Shown piece by piece: positions 1 through 6,925 of a stretch of 64,000 nt of DNA. Position 1 is the stretch's first letter; every line of letters starts with the position of its first letter. The translations under genes were made by a program, and so were the position numbers. The notes under the pieces were generated by a model. The model saw only the letters and a program-made list of their open reading frames with translations. It was not told the origin of the DNA and did no database searches. Location of the stretch: NCBI RefSeq assembly GCF_000949385.2, contig NZ_JYKO02000001.1, forward strand, positions 5,540,678 to 5,604,677, written 5' to 3'. Origin of the DNA: Pseudomonas sp. LFM046 (lineage in GTDB: Bacteria > Pseudomonadota > Gammaproteobacteria > Pseudomonadales > Pseudomonadaceae).

Positions 1-230
1 CTGTGGCCAGCCAGCACCAGGCCGCCGGGGCCTGTGCCGTAGGTCGCCACCAGATTGGCCTTGCCCGGCCCCACCTGCTGGATTTCGCAGCGGAAGCCGA
101 GGTCGCCAAGCCAGGCGGCCAAGAGTTCGATCACAGCCTGGTTCGACTGATCCCAGCGGGGCTGGGTGCAGCTCACCGAAGGCGTGGCGATCAGCTCGGC
201 AAACTGGGATTTCAGGTCTGGAACGCGCAT
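1..230 (-). CDS. argE: Acetylornithine deacetylase, N-terminal part (runs off left edge)
   Basis: Only the first 76 codons are present. The translation starts MRVPDLKSQFAELIATPSVS and reaches LAGH, the start of the M20 peptidase metal-binding GH-(T/S)-D motif. ArgE removes the acetyl group from N-acetylornithine in cytoplasmic arginine synthesis. The ATG at 228-230 gives the usual Pseudomonas ArgE N-terminus. It is divergent from the CYTH/CHAD gene, with about 137 bp between them. Family assignment is by recognition of the N-terminus; the catalytic body is outside the window. Confidence 0.88.
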   Translation of the reverse strand, partial: MRVPDLKSQFAELIATPSVSCTQPRWDQSNQAVIELLAAWLGDLGFRCEIQQVGPGKANLVATYGTGPGGLVLAGH

Positions 231-367
231 CGGGGACCTCCACGGACGAGGGCCCATCATAGGCCCAAGGCGTACCCGGCGAAACCGCTGCGGCAAGGCG
301 CCGACCGGTCCTGTAGACTTCACCGCCTTGGCAGCCACCCCCTGGCTGCGTCCGACAGATCCCGGCG

Positions 368-1732
368 ATGAACAAAGAGACCGAAATCAAGCTTCGCGCC
401 AGCCGCGAGACCCTGGAAGCCCTGCGCGACCACCCGCTGCTGAAGAAGCGCAACAAGTCCGGCTGGGAACGCCGCGAACTCTTCAACCAGTACTTCGACA
501 CCCCCGACCGGGACCTGGCCCAGGCCCGCGTGGCCCTGCGCCTGCGCCGCGACGGCGAGCAGTACATCCAGACCCTCAAGACCCGTGGCCAGAGCGTGGC
601 CGGGCTGTCCGAGCGCAACGAATGGGACTGGTTCCTGGACAAGGCCAAGCTGGACCCGAAGAAACTCACCGACGACTGCTGGCCCGCCAGCCTCGCCGAG
701 CTGGACAAGAAGCAGCTCAAGCCCATCTTCACCACCGACTTCCACCGCGACCGCGCCGAGATCGCCTGGGGCCGCGGCAAGTCCAAGGTCGTCATCGAAG
801 CCGCCCTGGACCTGGGCAAGGTGATCGTCGGCAAGCAGGAAGAAGAGATCTGCGAGCTGGAGCTGGAACTGCGCCAGGGCGAGCCCGAAGCCCTGCTGGA
901 ACTGGCCGCCGAACTGGCCGCCGACCTGCCGCTGATGCCCTGCGACATCAGCAAGGCCGAGCGCGGTTACCGCCTCTACGACGCCAACAGCTACCACCTC
1001 AGCCTGCCAGCCCCGGCCCTGTCGGCGGAACTCCCGCTGGACGACGCCTTCACCGCCCTCGCCTGGCACCTGCTGGGCGCCAGCCAGCGCCTGGCCGAGC
1101 AATACCGCTTCAACGGCCACTGGAAGCTGCTGGTGGACTGGCTGCAGCAGCTGGTCGACCTGCGCGCCCTGATCGGCAGCCTCGGCCAGGCCGCGCCGCG
1201 TGCCAGCAGCCATGACCTGCGCGAAGCGCTGGACGCCCTGCTCAATGACTGGCGCCCGCGCGTCCAGGCCGGTGAGCTGGACGAGACCGTGCGCCATGCC
1301 GCGCCGCAGCAGTTCGCCGGCGAACTCCAGGGCACCCGCTGGGGCCTGTTCTCCCTCAACGCCTCCCGCTGGCTGCTCGCCCGCGCCTGGACCGTCGAAC
1401 GCAACGCCCGTGGCACCCGCCAGGGCCAGGCGACCCTCGGCAACTGGCTGTCGCGCCTGCTGGGCGAAGAAGGCGTGGCGCTGAAGCCGGAGCTCTACAA
1501 GCGCCAGCCGGAAGACCTGGCCGAGCAGCTGCCGCGCCTGGAGCGCCTGCTGGTCTGGCTGCGCCTGGCACGCCAGGTGCTGGAAGTGGTGGAGATCGAC
1601 CGCTGCTACGGCGAGCTGGCCAAGTTCGCCGAACTGGCCGTCCAGCCGCTGGACGCGGAAGTACTGGCCGCCCGCAGCGAACAGGCGCAGACCCTGATCA
1701 GCCTGCGTAGCTGGAAGGCGCTGACCCGCTGA
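368..1732 (+). CDS. CYTH-CHAD domain protein, probable inorganic triphosphatase
   Basis: 454 aa. The N-terminus carries the CYTH signature ExExK (ETEIK, residues 4-8), followed by arginine- and lysine-rich strands (VALRLRRDGEQYIQTLK) typical of the triphosphate tunnel. The C-terminal half (about 220-450) is a helical, Arg/His-rich CHAD domain, a module linked in other proteins to polyphosphate binding. CYTH-CHAD proteins of the YgiF type hydrolyse tripolyphosphate, so a cytoplasmic inorganic triphosphatase role is inferred. A DUF502 gene follows 25 bp downstream, probably in one operon. Confidence 0.85.
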   Translation: MNKETEIKLRASRETLEALRDHPLLKKRNKSGWERRELFNQYFDTPDRDLAQARVALRLRRDGEQYIQTLKTRGQSVAGLSERNEWDWFLDKAKLDPKKLTDDCWPASLAELDKKQLKPIFTTDFHRDRAEIAWGRGKSKVVIEAALDLGKVIVGKQEEEICELELELRQGEPEALLELAAELAADLPLMPCDISKAERGYRLYDANSYHLSLPAPALSAELPLDDAFTALAWHLLGASQRLAEQYRFNGHWKLLVDWLQQLVDLRALIGSLGQAAPRASSHDLREALDALLNDWRPRVQAGELDETVRHAAPQQFAGELQGTRWGLFSLNASRWLLARAWTVERNARGTRQGQATLGNWLSRLLGEEGVALKPELYKRQPEDLAEQLPRLERLLVWLRLARQVLEVVEIDRCYGELAKFAELAVQPLDAEVLAARSEQAQTLISLRSWKALTR

Positions 1733-1757
1733 TGCGCCGGAGCCGAGGAGCCACGCG

Positions 1758-2447
1758 ATGATCAGGCAAAGCTTCCGCTCGGTGGTCACCACCTGGCTGA
1801 CTGGCCTGCTGGCTCTGTTGCCGCTGGTCCTGACCCTGGCCCTGATGGCCTGGCTGGTCAGCCTGCTGAACCGGCTGGTGGGGCCTTCCACCGTGATCGG
1901 CCAACTCCTCGGCGCCCTCGGCCAACCCTTTGCCAGCAACCCGGTGCTGGCCTATGTCGTCGGCACCCTGGTCCTGCTGGCTAGCCTCTATCCCCTGGGC
2001 CTGGCGGTGCAGCTCGGCCTGCGCCGGCCCCTGGCCTGGCTGCTGGACATGACCCTGCGCCGCGCGCCGCTGGTGGGCAGCCTGTACAGCCTCGCGGACC
2101 GCTTCGTCGGCCTGCTGGACCGCAGCCAGAACGCCGACATCGCCGCCATGAGCCCGGTCTGGTGCCTGTTCGGCGGCAACGGCGCGGCGGTGCTGGCCCT
2201 GCAGCCGAACCCGGAAACCTTCGAGCTGGACGGCCGCCAGTACTGCGCCATCCTGGTCCCGACTGCGCCCATTCCGGTGGGTGGCGGACTGATCTACGTC
2301 CCCGTGGAATGGCTGCGCCCGGCGGAGATGGGCGTGGACGGGCTCACCAGCGTCTACCTGTCCATGGGCCTTACGCCCCCGCATCAGGCGGGCAGGATGG
2401 CGAAGGAGCCGGTGGCACTTCCCGCAGCGGACGGCAAAACGTCGTAG
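1758..2447 (+). CDS. DUF502 family inner-membrane protein
   Basis: 229 aa with a strong GAGGAG ribosome site. Two hydrophobic segments lie at roughly residues 13-38 (TWLTGLLALLPLVLTLALMA) and 62-82. They are followed by a soluble, cytoplasm- or periplasm-facing domain with the FGGNGAAVLALQPNPETF and LVPTAPIPVGGGLIYVP stretches typical of DUF502 proteins. Biochemical function is unknown. Co-transcription with the triphosphatase-like gene is likely from the 25-bp spacing. The stop codon adjoins a palindromic repeat. Confidence 0.75.
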   Translation: MIRQSFRSVVTTWLTGLLALLPLVLTLALMAWLVSLLNRLVGPSTVIGQLLGALGQPFASNPVLAYVVGTLVLLASLYPLGLAVQLGLRRPLAWLLDMTLRRAPLVGSLYSLADRFVGLLDRSQNADIAAMSPVWCLFGGNGAAVLALQPNPETFELDGRQYCAILVPTAPIPVGGGLIYVPVEWLRPAEMGVDGLTSVYLSMGLTPPHQAGRMAKEPVALPAADGKTS

Positions 2448-2532
2448 GTTGGTGCTGAGCGAAGCGAAGCCCAACATGGCGCGCGTAGCGGGCCCCGCCT
2501 CGTTGGGCCTCGCAGGCCCGGCACCCACCTAC
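2444..2532. repeat. REP-like palindromic repeat
   Basis: An imperfect inverted repeat fills the gap between two convergent genes. The left arm begins GTAGGTTGG and contains GAGCGAAGCGAAGCCCAACA. The right arm contains GTTGGGC and ends CACCCACCTAC. The last bases overlap the stop codon of the Lrp-type gene. Related GTAGG-type sequences occur at 34438-34484 and 58238-58316. Such REP-like units are common in Pseudomonas gene ends and may also act as a bidirectional transcript end. Confidence 0.6.
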
Positions 2533-2996
2533 TCGACGGGCAGGCAGGTGGTGGACTTGATCTCCGACAGCGCCACGATGGAGTTCACCTCCTGAATCCC
2601 CGGCACCAGCGACAGCTTCTCGAAGAAGAAGCGCTCGTAGGCCTCGATGTCCCGGGTGACGATGCGCAGCATGAAATCCACCGCGCCCATCAGCACATGG
2701 CACTCCAGCACCTCGGGGAACTGGCGCATGGCCTCGGCGAACTCGGTGAGGTTGGAACGGCCGTGGGCGTTCAGCTTCACCTGGGCGAAGATCTGCGCGT
2801 TGAGACCCACCTTGCGGCGGTCCAGCAGGGTCACCTGGCGACGGATCACGCCTTCGTCCTTGAGGCGCTGGATGCGCCGCCAGCAGGGCGACTGGGACAG
2901 CCCTACCCGTTCGGCGATTTCGGCGGTGGGCAGGCTGGCGTCCTCCTGCAGCAGTTCGAGGATGCGCTTGTCGTAACTATCCAGGGTGACGGGCAT
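2529..2996 (-). CDS. Lrp/AsnC family transcriptional regulator
   Basis: 155 aa, the normal length for the family. The N-terminal winged helix-turn-helix (residues 5-60, with LPTAEIAERVGLSQSPCWRR and IQRLKDEGVIRR) is followed by the RAM ligand-binding domain (about 65-145, including VLMGAVDFMLRIVTRD). Proteins of this kind bind DNA as dimers or octamers and sense amino acids. It is divergent from a 103-aa gene across 126 bp, so control of that neighbour is likely. The ligand cannot be read from sequence. Confidence 0.88.
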   Translation of the reverse strand: MPVTLDSYDKRILELLQEDASLPTAEIAERVGLSQSPCWRRIQRLKDEGVIRRQVTLLDRRKVGLNAQIFAQVKLNAHGRSNLTEFAEAMRQFPEVLECHVLMGAVDFMLRIVTRDIEAYERFFFEKLSLVPGIQEVNSIVALSEIKSTTCLPVE

Positions 2997-3067
2997 AAAA
3001 AATCCGGATTTGGCTGATCACCAGAAAAGTCTATCCAAAGAATTCGCCATTACCCGCAATTCAGGCA

Positions 3068-3121
3068 GAAAAATCCTCCGCCAGACTGGAAAACTATCGG
3101 CATTCCCACCGAGGATTTTCC
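3068..3121 (+). promoter_or_regulatory. Inverted repeat covering the ribosome site of the 103-aa gene
   Basis: GAAAAATCCTC (3068-3078) is nearly the reverse complement of GAGGATTTTCC (3111-3121). The second arm contains the GAGG ribosome site of the gene starting at 3123. The two arms could pair in mRNA and hide that site. Alternatively they are two halves of a protein-binding site for the divergent Lrp-type regulator. The pairing is seen directly; the role is inferred. Confidence 0.4.
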
Positions 3122-3122
3122 A

Positions 3123-3434
3123 ATGCTCAGCCTCCAGCAAGCCCCCGCCTTCCGCGAAGACCACTGGCACCCCCGCAACGTCCAGCTCAAGGCCTGCGAG
3201 ATGCAGTTCGCCATCGTCGCCGAGGCCGATGCGGACGTGCTCGGCCGGCTGCTCGCCTTCTTCGCCCAATTGCAGCTGGTGCCGCGCTGGCTGGAGGTCA
3301 ACCGCCTGGGGGACGACCTGCTGGTGCAGCTCCGCCAGCCGGGCCTGACGCCGCACCGGGCGCAGGTCATCGCGGAGAAGATGCGTTCGCTGGTCAGCGT
3401 GTCGTCGGTGGAGCTGGAGCCCTCCGCCGCCTGA
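3123..3434 (+). CDS. Small protein, possibly ACT-like
   Basis: 103 aa. The start ATG is preceded by GAGG at a spacing of 8 bases. No catalytic motif is visible. The middle (residues 25-95, from KACEMQFAIVAEADADVLGR to RSLVSVSSVELEP) alternates strands and helices in a pattern like ACT-type regulatory domains. That comparison is weak and only by eye. It is transcribed away from an Lrp/AsnC regulator, and its leader holds a long inverted repeat. It may therefore be a small amino-acid-responsive partner, but no function is established here. Confidence 0.6.
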   Translation: MLSLQQAPAFREDHWHPRNVQLKACEMQFAIVAEADADVLGRLLAFFAQLQLVPRWLEVNRLGDDLLVQLRQPGLTPHRAQVIAEKMRSLVSVSSVELEPSAA

Positions 3435-3551
3435 AGCCGGTTCCTTGAACCGGCTCTTAGCTGAATGCTGGCATTTCGGGCATGCTTGCCGTCCCCCGGG
3501 AAGAGCGATTGACTACTCTTCCAGACTGAGCAGCGTGACCGAGGAGCTTGC

Positions 3552-5336
3552 ATGTCCGCCTTTGCCTCACCGGCCCAGGATCGTTGGCTGGACCTCAACG
3601 ATCTGATGCGTGAACTGGTGGCCCAGGGCCGTCTGAGCCAGGACCAGGCCGAGCACTGCCTGGCCATTCGCCGCAGCGCGGTGAACAACCAGCAGCACCC
3701 CCTGGAATTTCTCGCCAGCCAGCAGGTGGACGACCTCCAGCGCCCCGGCAAAAAGCTCGACCTGGAAACCCTCAGCCACTGGCTGGCCGAATTCGCCGGC
3801 CAGCCCTACCTGCGCATCGACCCGCTGAAGATCGACGTTGCCGCCATCACCCCGCTGATGTCCTACGCCTTCGCCCAGCGCCACAAGATCCTCGCCGTGG
3901 CGGTCAACAGCGAGGCGGTGACCATCGCCAGCGCCCAGCCCTTCGTGCAGAGTTGGGAAAGCAACCTGACCCACGTGCTCAAGCGGCCGATCAAGCGGGT
4001 GGTGGCCAACCCGGTCGATATCCAGAAGTTCACCCTGGAGTTCTACCGGCTGGCCAAGTCGGTCAGCGGCGCCAGCGCGACGGACCAGAAGATCAGCGGC
4101 GTCGGCAACTTCGAGCAGTTGCTCAAGCTCGGCTCCAACGACCAGGAGCCGGATGCCAACGACGCCCACATCGTCAACATCGTCGACTGGCTGTTCCAGT
4201 ACGCCTACCAGCAGCGCGCCAGCGACATCCACATCGAACCCCGGCGCGAGCAGGGCACGGTGCGCTTCCGCATCGACGGCGTGCTGCACACCGTCTACCA
4301 ATTCCCGCCCCAGGTCACCATGGCCGTGGTCAGCCGCCTGAAGAGCCTCGGCCGGATGAACGTGGCGGAGAAGCGCAAGCCCCAGGACGGCCGGGTCAAG
4401 ACCAAGACCCCGGACGGCGGCGAAGTGGAACTGCGTCTGTCCACCTTGCCCACCGCCTTCGGCGAGAAGATGGTGATGCGGATCTTCGACCCCGAGGTGC
4501 TGCTGAAAAGCTTCGACCAGTTGGGCTTCTCCCAGGACGACCTGCGTCGCTGGCAGAGCATGACCAACCAGCCCAACGGCATCATCCTGGTCACCGGCCC
4601 CACCGGCTCGGGCAAGACCACGACGCTGTACACCACGCTCAAGCAGCTGGCCACCAGCGAAGTGAACGTCTGCACCATCGAGGACCCCATCGAGATGATC
4701 GAGGGCGCCTTCAACCAGATGCAGGTGCAGCACAACATCGACCTGACCTTCGCCAGCGGCGTGCGCGCGCTGATGCGGCAGGACCCGGACATCATCATGG
4801 TGGGCGAGATCCGCGACCTGGAAACCGCCGAGATGGCCATCCAGGCGGCGCTCACCGGCCACCTGGTGCTCTCCACCCTGCACACCAACGACGCCCCCAG
4901 CGCCATCACCCGCCTGCTGGAACTGGGCGTGCCCTACTACCTGCTGCGCGCCACCCTTCTCGGGGTCATGGCCCAACGCCTGGTGCGCACCCTCTGCCCA
5001 CACTGCAAGGCGCCCATGGAGCTGCGCGAGGACGACTGGAGCAACCTCACCAAGCCCTGGAGCGCGCCGCTGCCCACCAACGCCCACCGCGCCGTCGGCT
5101 GCCTGGAATGCCGCGACACCGGCTACCGGGGCCGCGCCGGGGTGTACGAGATCATGCTGCTTTCCGACGGCATCAAGCCGCTGATCACCGCCGACACCGA
5201 CCTGATCGCCCTGCGCCGCGCCGCCTTCAAGGAAGGCATGCGCAGCCTGCGCCTGTCCGGGGCGCAGAAGGTCGCGTCCGGCATGACAACCATCGAAGAA
5301 GTGCTACGGGTCACGCCACAGAGCGAACAGAAATGA
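3552..5336 (+). CDS. GspE/PilB-type secretion ATPase, standalone
   Basis: 594 aa. It has an N-terminal GspE_N-like region (about 1-170), then the type II/IV secretion ATPase core with Walker A GPTGSGKTT, the Asp box and Walker B (RQDPDIIMVGEIRD), the His box (TGHLVLSTLHTNDA) and a C-terminal four-cysteine zinc site (CPHC and CLEC). Such hexameric ATPases power pseudopilus or pilus assembly at the inner membrane. No other secretion or pilin gene is nearby, so its partner machinery must lie elsewhere. The match to PA5210 of P. aeruginosa is from memory. Confidence 0.87.
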   Translation: MSAFASPAQDRWLDLNDLMRELVAQGRLSQDQAEHCLAIRRSAVNNQQHPLEFLASQQVDDLQRPGKKLDLETLSHWLAEFAGQPYLRIDPLKIDVAAITPLMSYAFAQRHKILAVAVNSEAVTIASAQPFVQSWESNLTHVLKRPIKRVVANPVDIQKFTLEFYRLAKSVSGASATDQKISGVGNFEQLLKLGSNDQEPDANDAHIVNIVDWLFQYAYQQRASDIHIEPRREQGTVRFRIDGVLHTVYQFPPQVTMAVVSRLKSLGRMNVAEKRKPQDGRVKTKTPDGGEVELRLSTLPTAFGEKMVMRIFDPEVLLKSFDQLGFSQDDLRRWQSMTNQPNGIILVTGPTGSGKTTTLYTTLKQLATSEVNVCTIEDPIEMIEGAFNQMQVQHNIDLTFASGVRALMRQDPDIIMVGEIRDLETAEMAIQAALTGHLVLSTLHTNDAPSAITRLLELGVPYYLLRATLLGVMAQRLVRTLCPHCKAPMELREDDWSNLTKPWSAPLPTNAHRAVGCLECRDTGYRGRAGVYEIMLLSDGIKPLITADTDLIALRRAAFKEGMRSLRLSGAQKVASGMTTIEEVLRVTPQSEQK

Positions 5337-5397
5337 AATGCTAGGCGGCTAGCTTCAACAGCCGCGAGACAGACCGTCAACAAATGGAGTCTTCCCC

Positions 5398-6318
5398 ATG
5401 GAAATCGGCAGTGTTGTCATCCTCTTCGTCGCCCTGGCGATCGCCCTCGTCTTCATGGGCTTCAAGGTGGTGCCCCAGGGCTTCGAGTGGACGGTGGAGC
5501 GCTTCGGCCGCTACACCAACACGCTGAAACCGGGCCTGAACATCATCGTCCCGGTGATGGACCGCATCGGCCGCAAGCTCAGCGTCATGGAAAGCGTGCT
5601 GGACATCCCGCCGCAGGAAGCCATCAGCGCCGACAACGCCATCGTCACCATCGACGCCGTGTGCTTCTTCCAGGTGGTGAATGCGGCCCAGGCGGCCTAT
5701 GAGGTCAACGACCTGGAGCACGCCATCCGCAACCTGGTGATGACCAATATCCGCACCGTGCTCGGTTCCATGGAACTGGACGCCATGCTCAGCCAGCGCG
5801 ACGCCATCAACGAGCGCCTGCTGCGCACCGTGGACGAAGCCACCGCCCCCTGGGGCATCAAGGTCACCCGCATCGAGATCAAGGACATCACCCCGCCCGC
5901 CGACCTGGTGGAAGCCATGGCCAGCCAGATGAAGGCCGAGCGTCTGAAGCGCGCGCAGATCCTCGAAGCCGAAGGCCGCCGCCAGGCCGAAATCCTCACC
6001 GCCGAGGGCGAGAAGCAGGCGCAGATCCTCAAGGCCGAAGGCCAGCGCCAGGCCGCCTTCCTCGAAGCCGAAGCCCGCGAGCGCGCCGCCCAGGCCGAAG
6101 CCCAGGCGACCCGCGTGGTGTCCGAGGCCATCGCCCAGGGCAACGTCCAGGCGGTGAACTACTTCGTCGCGCAGAAGTACGTGGAAGCGCTGGGCCAGCT
6201 GGCCAGCGCCAACAACAGCAAGGTGGTGCTGATGCCCCTGGAAGCCAGCCAGGTGATCGGCGCCGTGGGCGGCATCGGCGAGATCGTCCGCGCCACCTTC
6301 GACGGCAAGAAGGGCTGA
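5398..6318 (+). CDS. SPFH/Band 7 membrane protein (stomatin/QmcA-like)
   Basis: 306 aa. One N-terminal membrane segment (residues 4-22, [18 protein letters not shown]) is followed by a Band 7 domain ([20 protein letters not shown] onward). A long Ala/Glu/Arg/Gln-rich coiled coil (about 180-245, repeats of [11 protein letters not shown] type) comes next. These proteins oligomerise into large membrane rings and organise membrane microdomains. The NfeD-family partner gene starts 4 bp downstream, the usual pairing for this family. Confidence 0.88.
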   Translation: MEIGSVVILFVALAIALVFMGFKVVPQGFEWTVERFGRYTNTLKPGLNIIVPVMDRIGRKLSVMESVLDIPPQEAISADNAIVTIDAVCFFQVVNAAQAAYEVNDLEHAIRNLVMTNIRTVLGSMELDAMLSQRDAINERLLRTVDEATAPWGIKVTRIEIKDITPPADLVEAMASQMKAERLKRAQILEAEGRRQAEILTAEGEKQAQILKAEGQRQAAFLEAEARERAAQAEAQATRVVSEAIAQGNVQAVNYFVAQKYVEALGQLASANNSKVVLMPLEASQVIGAVGGIGEIVRATFDGKKG

Positions 6319-6322
6319 GGCC

Positions 6323-6769
6323 ATGTGGAACTATCTACAGCACCTGACCTACTGGGACTGGCTGGCCCTCGGCACCCTGCTGCTGATCCTGGAAGTCTTC
6401 GGCGCCGGTGGCTACCTGCTGTGGATAGGCCTGGCCGCCGCCTGCGTCGGCGTGATCACCTTCATCGCCCCGGAGCTGCACTGGGCCCTCCAGTTCCTGC
6501 TCTTCGGGGTGCTCTCCATCCTCACCGCCGTGTACTGGTGGCGTCGCCAGCGCAGCGCCGCCAGCCCGTCGGACCAGCCCGGCCTGAACCAGCGCGGACA
6601 GGAATTCGTCGGACGCCAGTTCGCCCTGCATGAAGCCATCAGCGGCGGCCGGGGCAAGATTCGCGCCGGCGACACCCTCTGGCTGGTGTCGGGCCCCGAC
6701 CTGCCCGTCGGCAGCCAGGTCCGCGTCGTCGGGCGGGACGGCGTCCTGCTCAAGGTCGAGCCGGCCTGA
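6323..6769 (+). CDS. NfeD family membrane protein
   Basis: 148 aa. Hydrophobic segments occupy about residues 11-70 (LALGTLLLILEVFGAGGYLLW and LHWALQFLLFGVLSILTAVYW). They are followed by a C-terminal OB-like beta domain (about 90-147) that ends RVVGRDGVLLKVEPA. NfeD proteins are partners of SPFH proteins and are thought to anchor or regulate their rings. The tight spacing to the Band 7 gene indicates one operon. Confidence 0.85.
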   Translation: MWNYLQHLTYWDWLALGTLLLILEVFGAGGYLLWIGLAAACVGVITFIAPELHWALQFLLFGVLSILTAVYWWRRQRSAASPSDQPGLNQRGQEFVGRQFALHEAISGGRGKIRAGDTLWLVSGPDLPVGSQVRVVGRDGVLLKVEPA

Positions 6770-6925
6770 GGCCGCGCCTCTCCGCGATCCCCGGCCAGCC
6801 TTGCCGGGTCGAGACCGGCACTGTCGCTGGACACCGGATCGCCCTGCAGCCTTGACGGCCTCCGGGGCATTCACGGAACCTGCACGCCACCGTGAAGCAC
6901 GCTTGCCCGTACAGCGGACGTCTGC

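Noticed and set aside
5930-6130. Short tandem-like GCCGAAGGCC/GAAGCCGA repeats
   Set aside because: They lie in frame within the SPFH coiled coil (EAEGRRQAE-type heptads) and reflect protein repeats, not a CRISPR or DNA tandem array.
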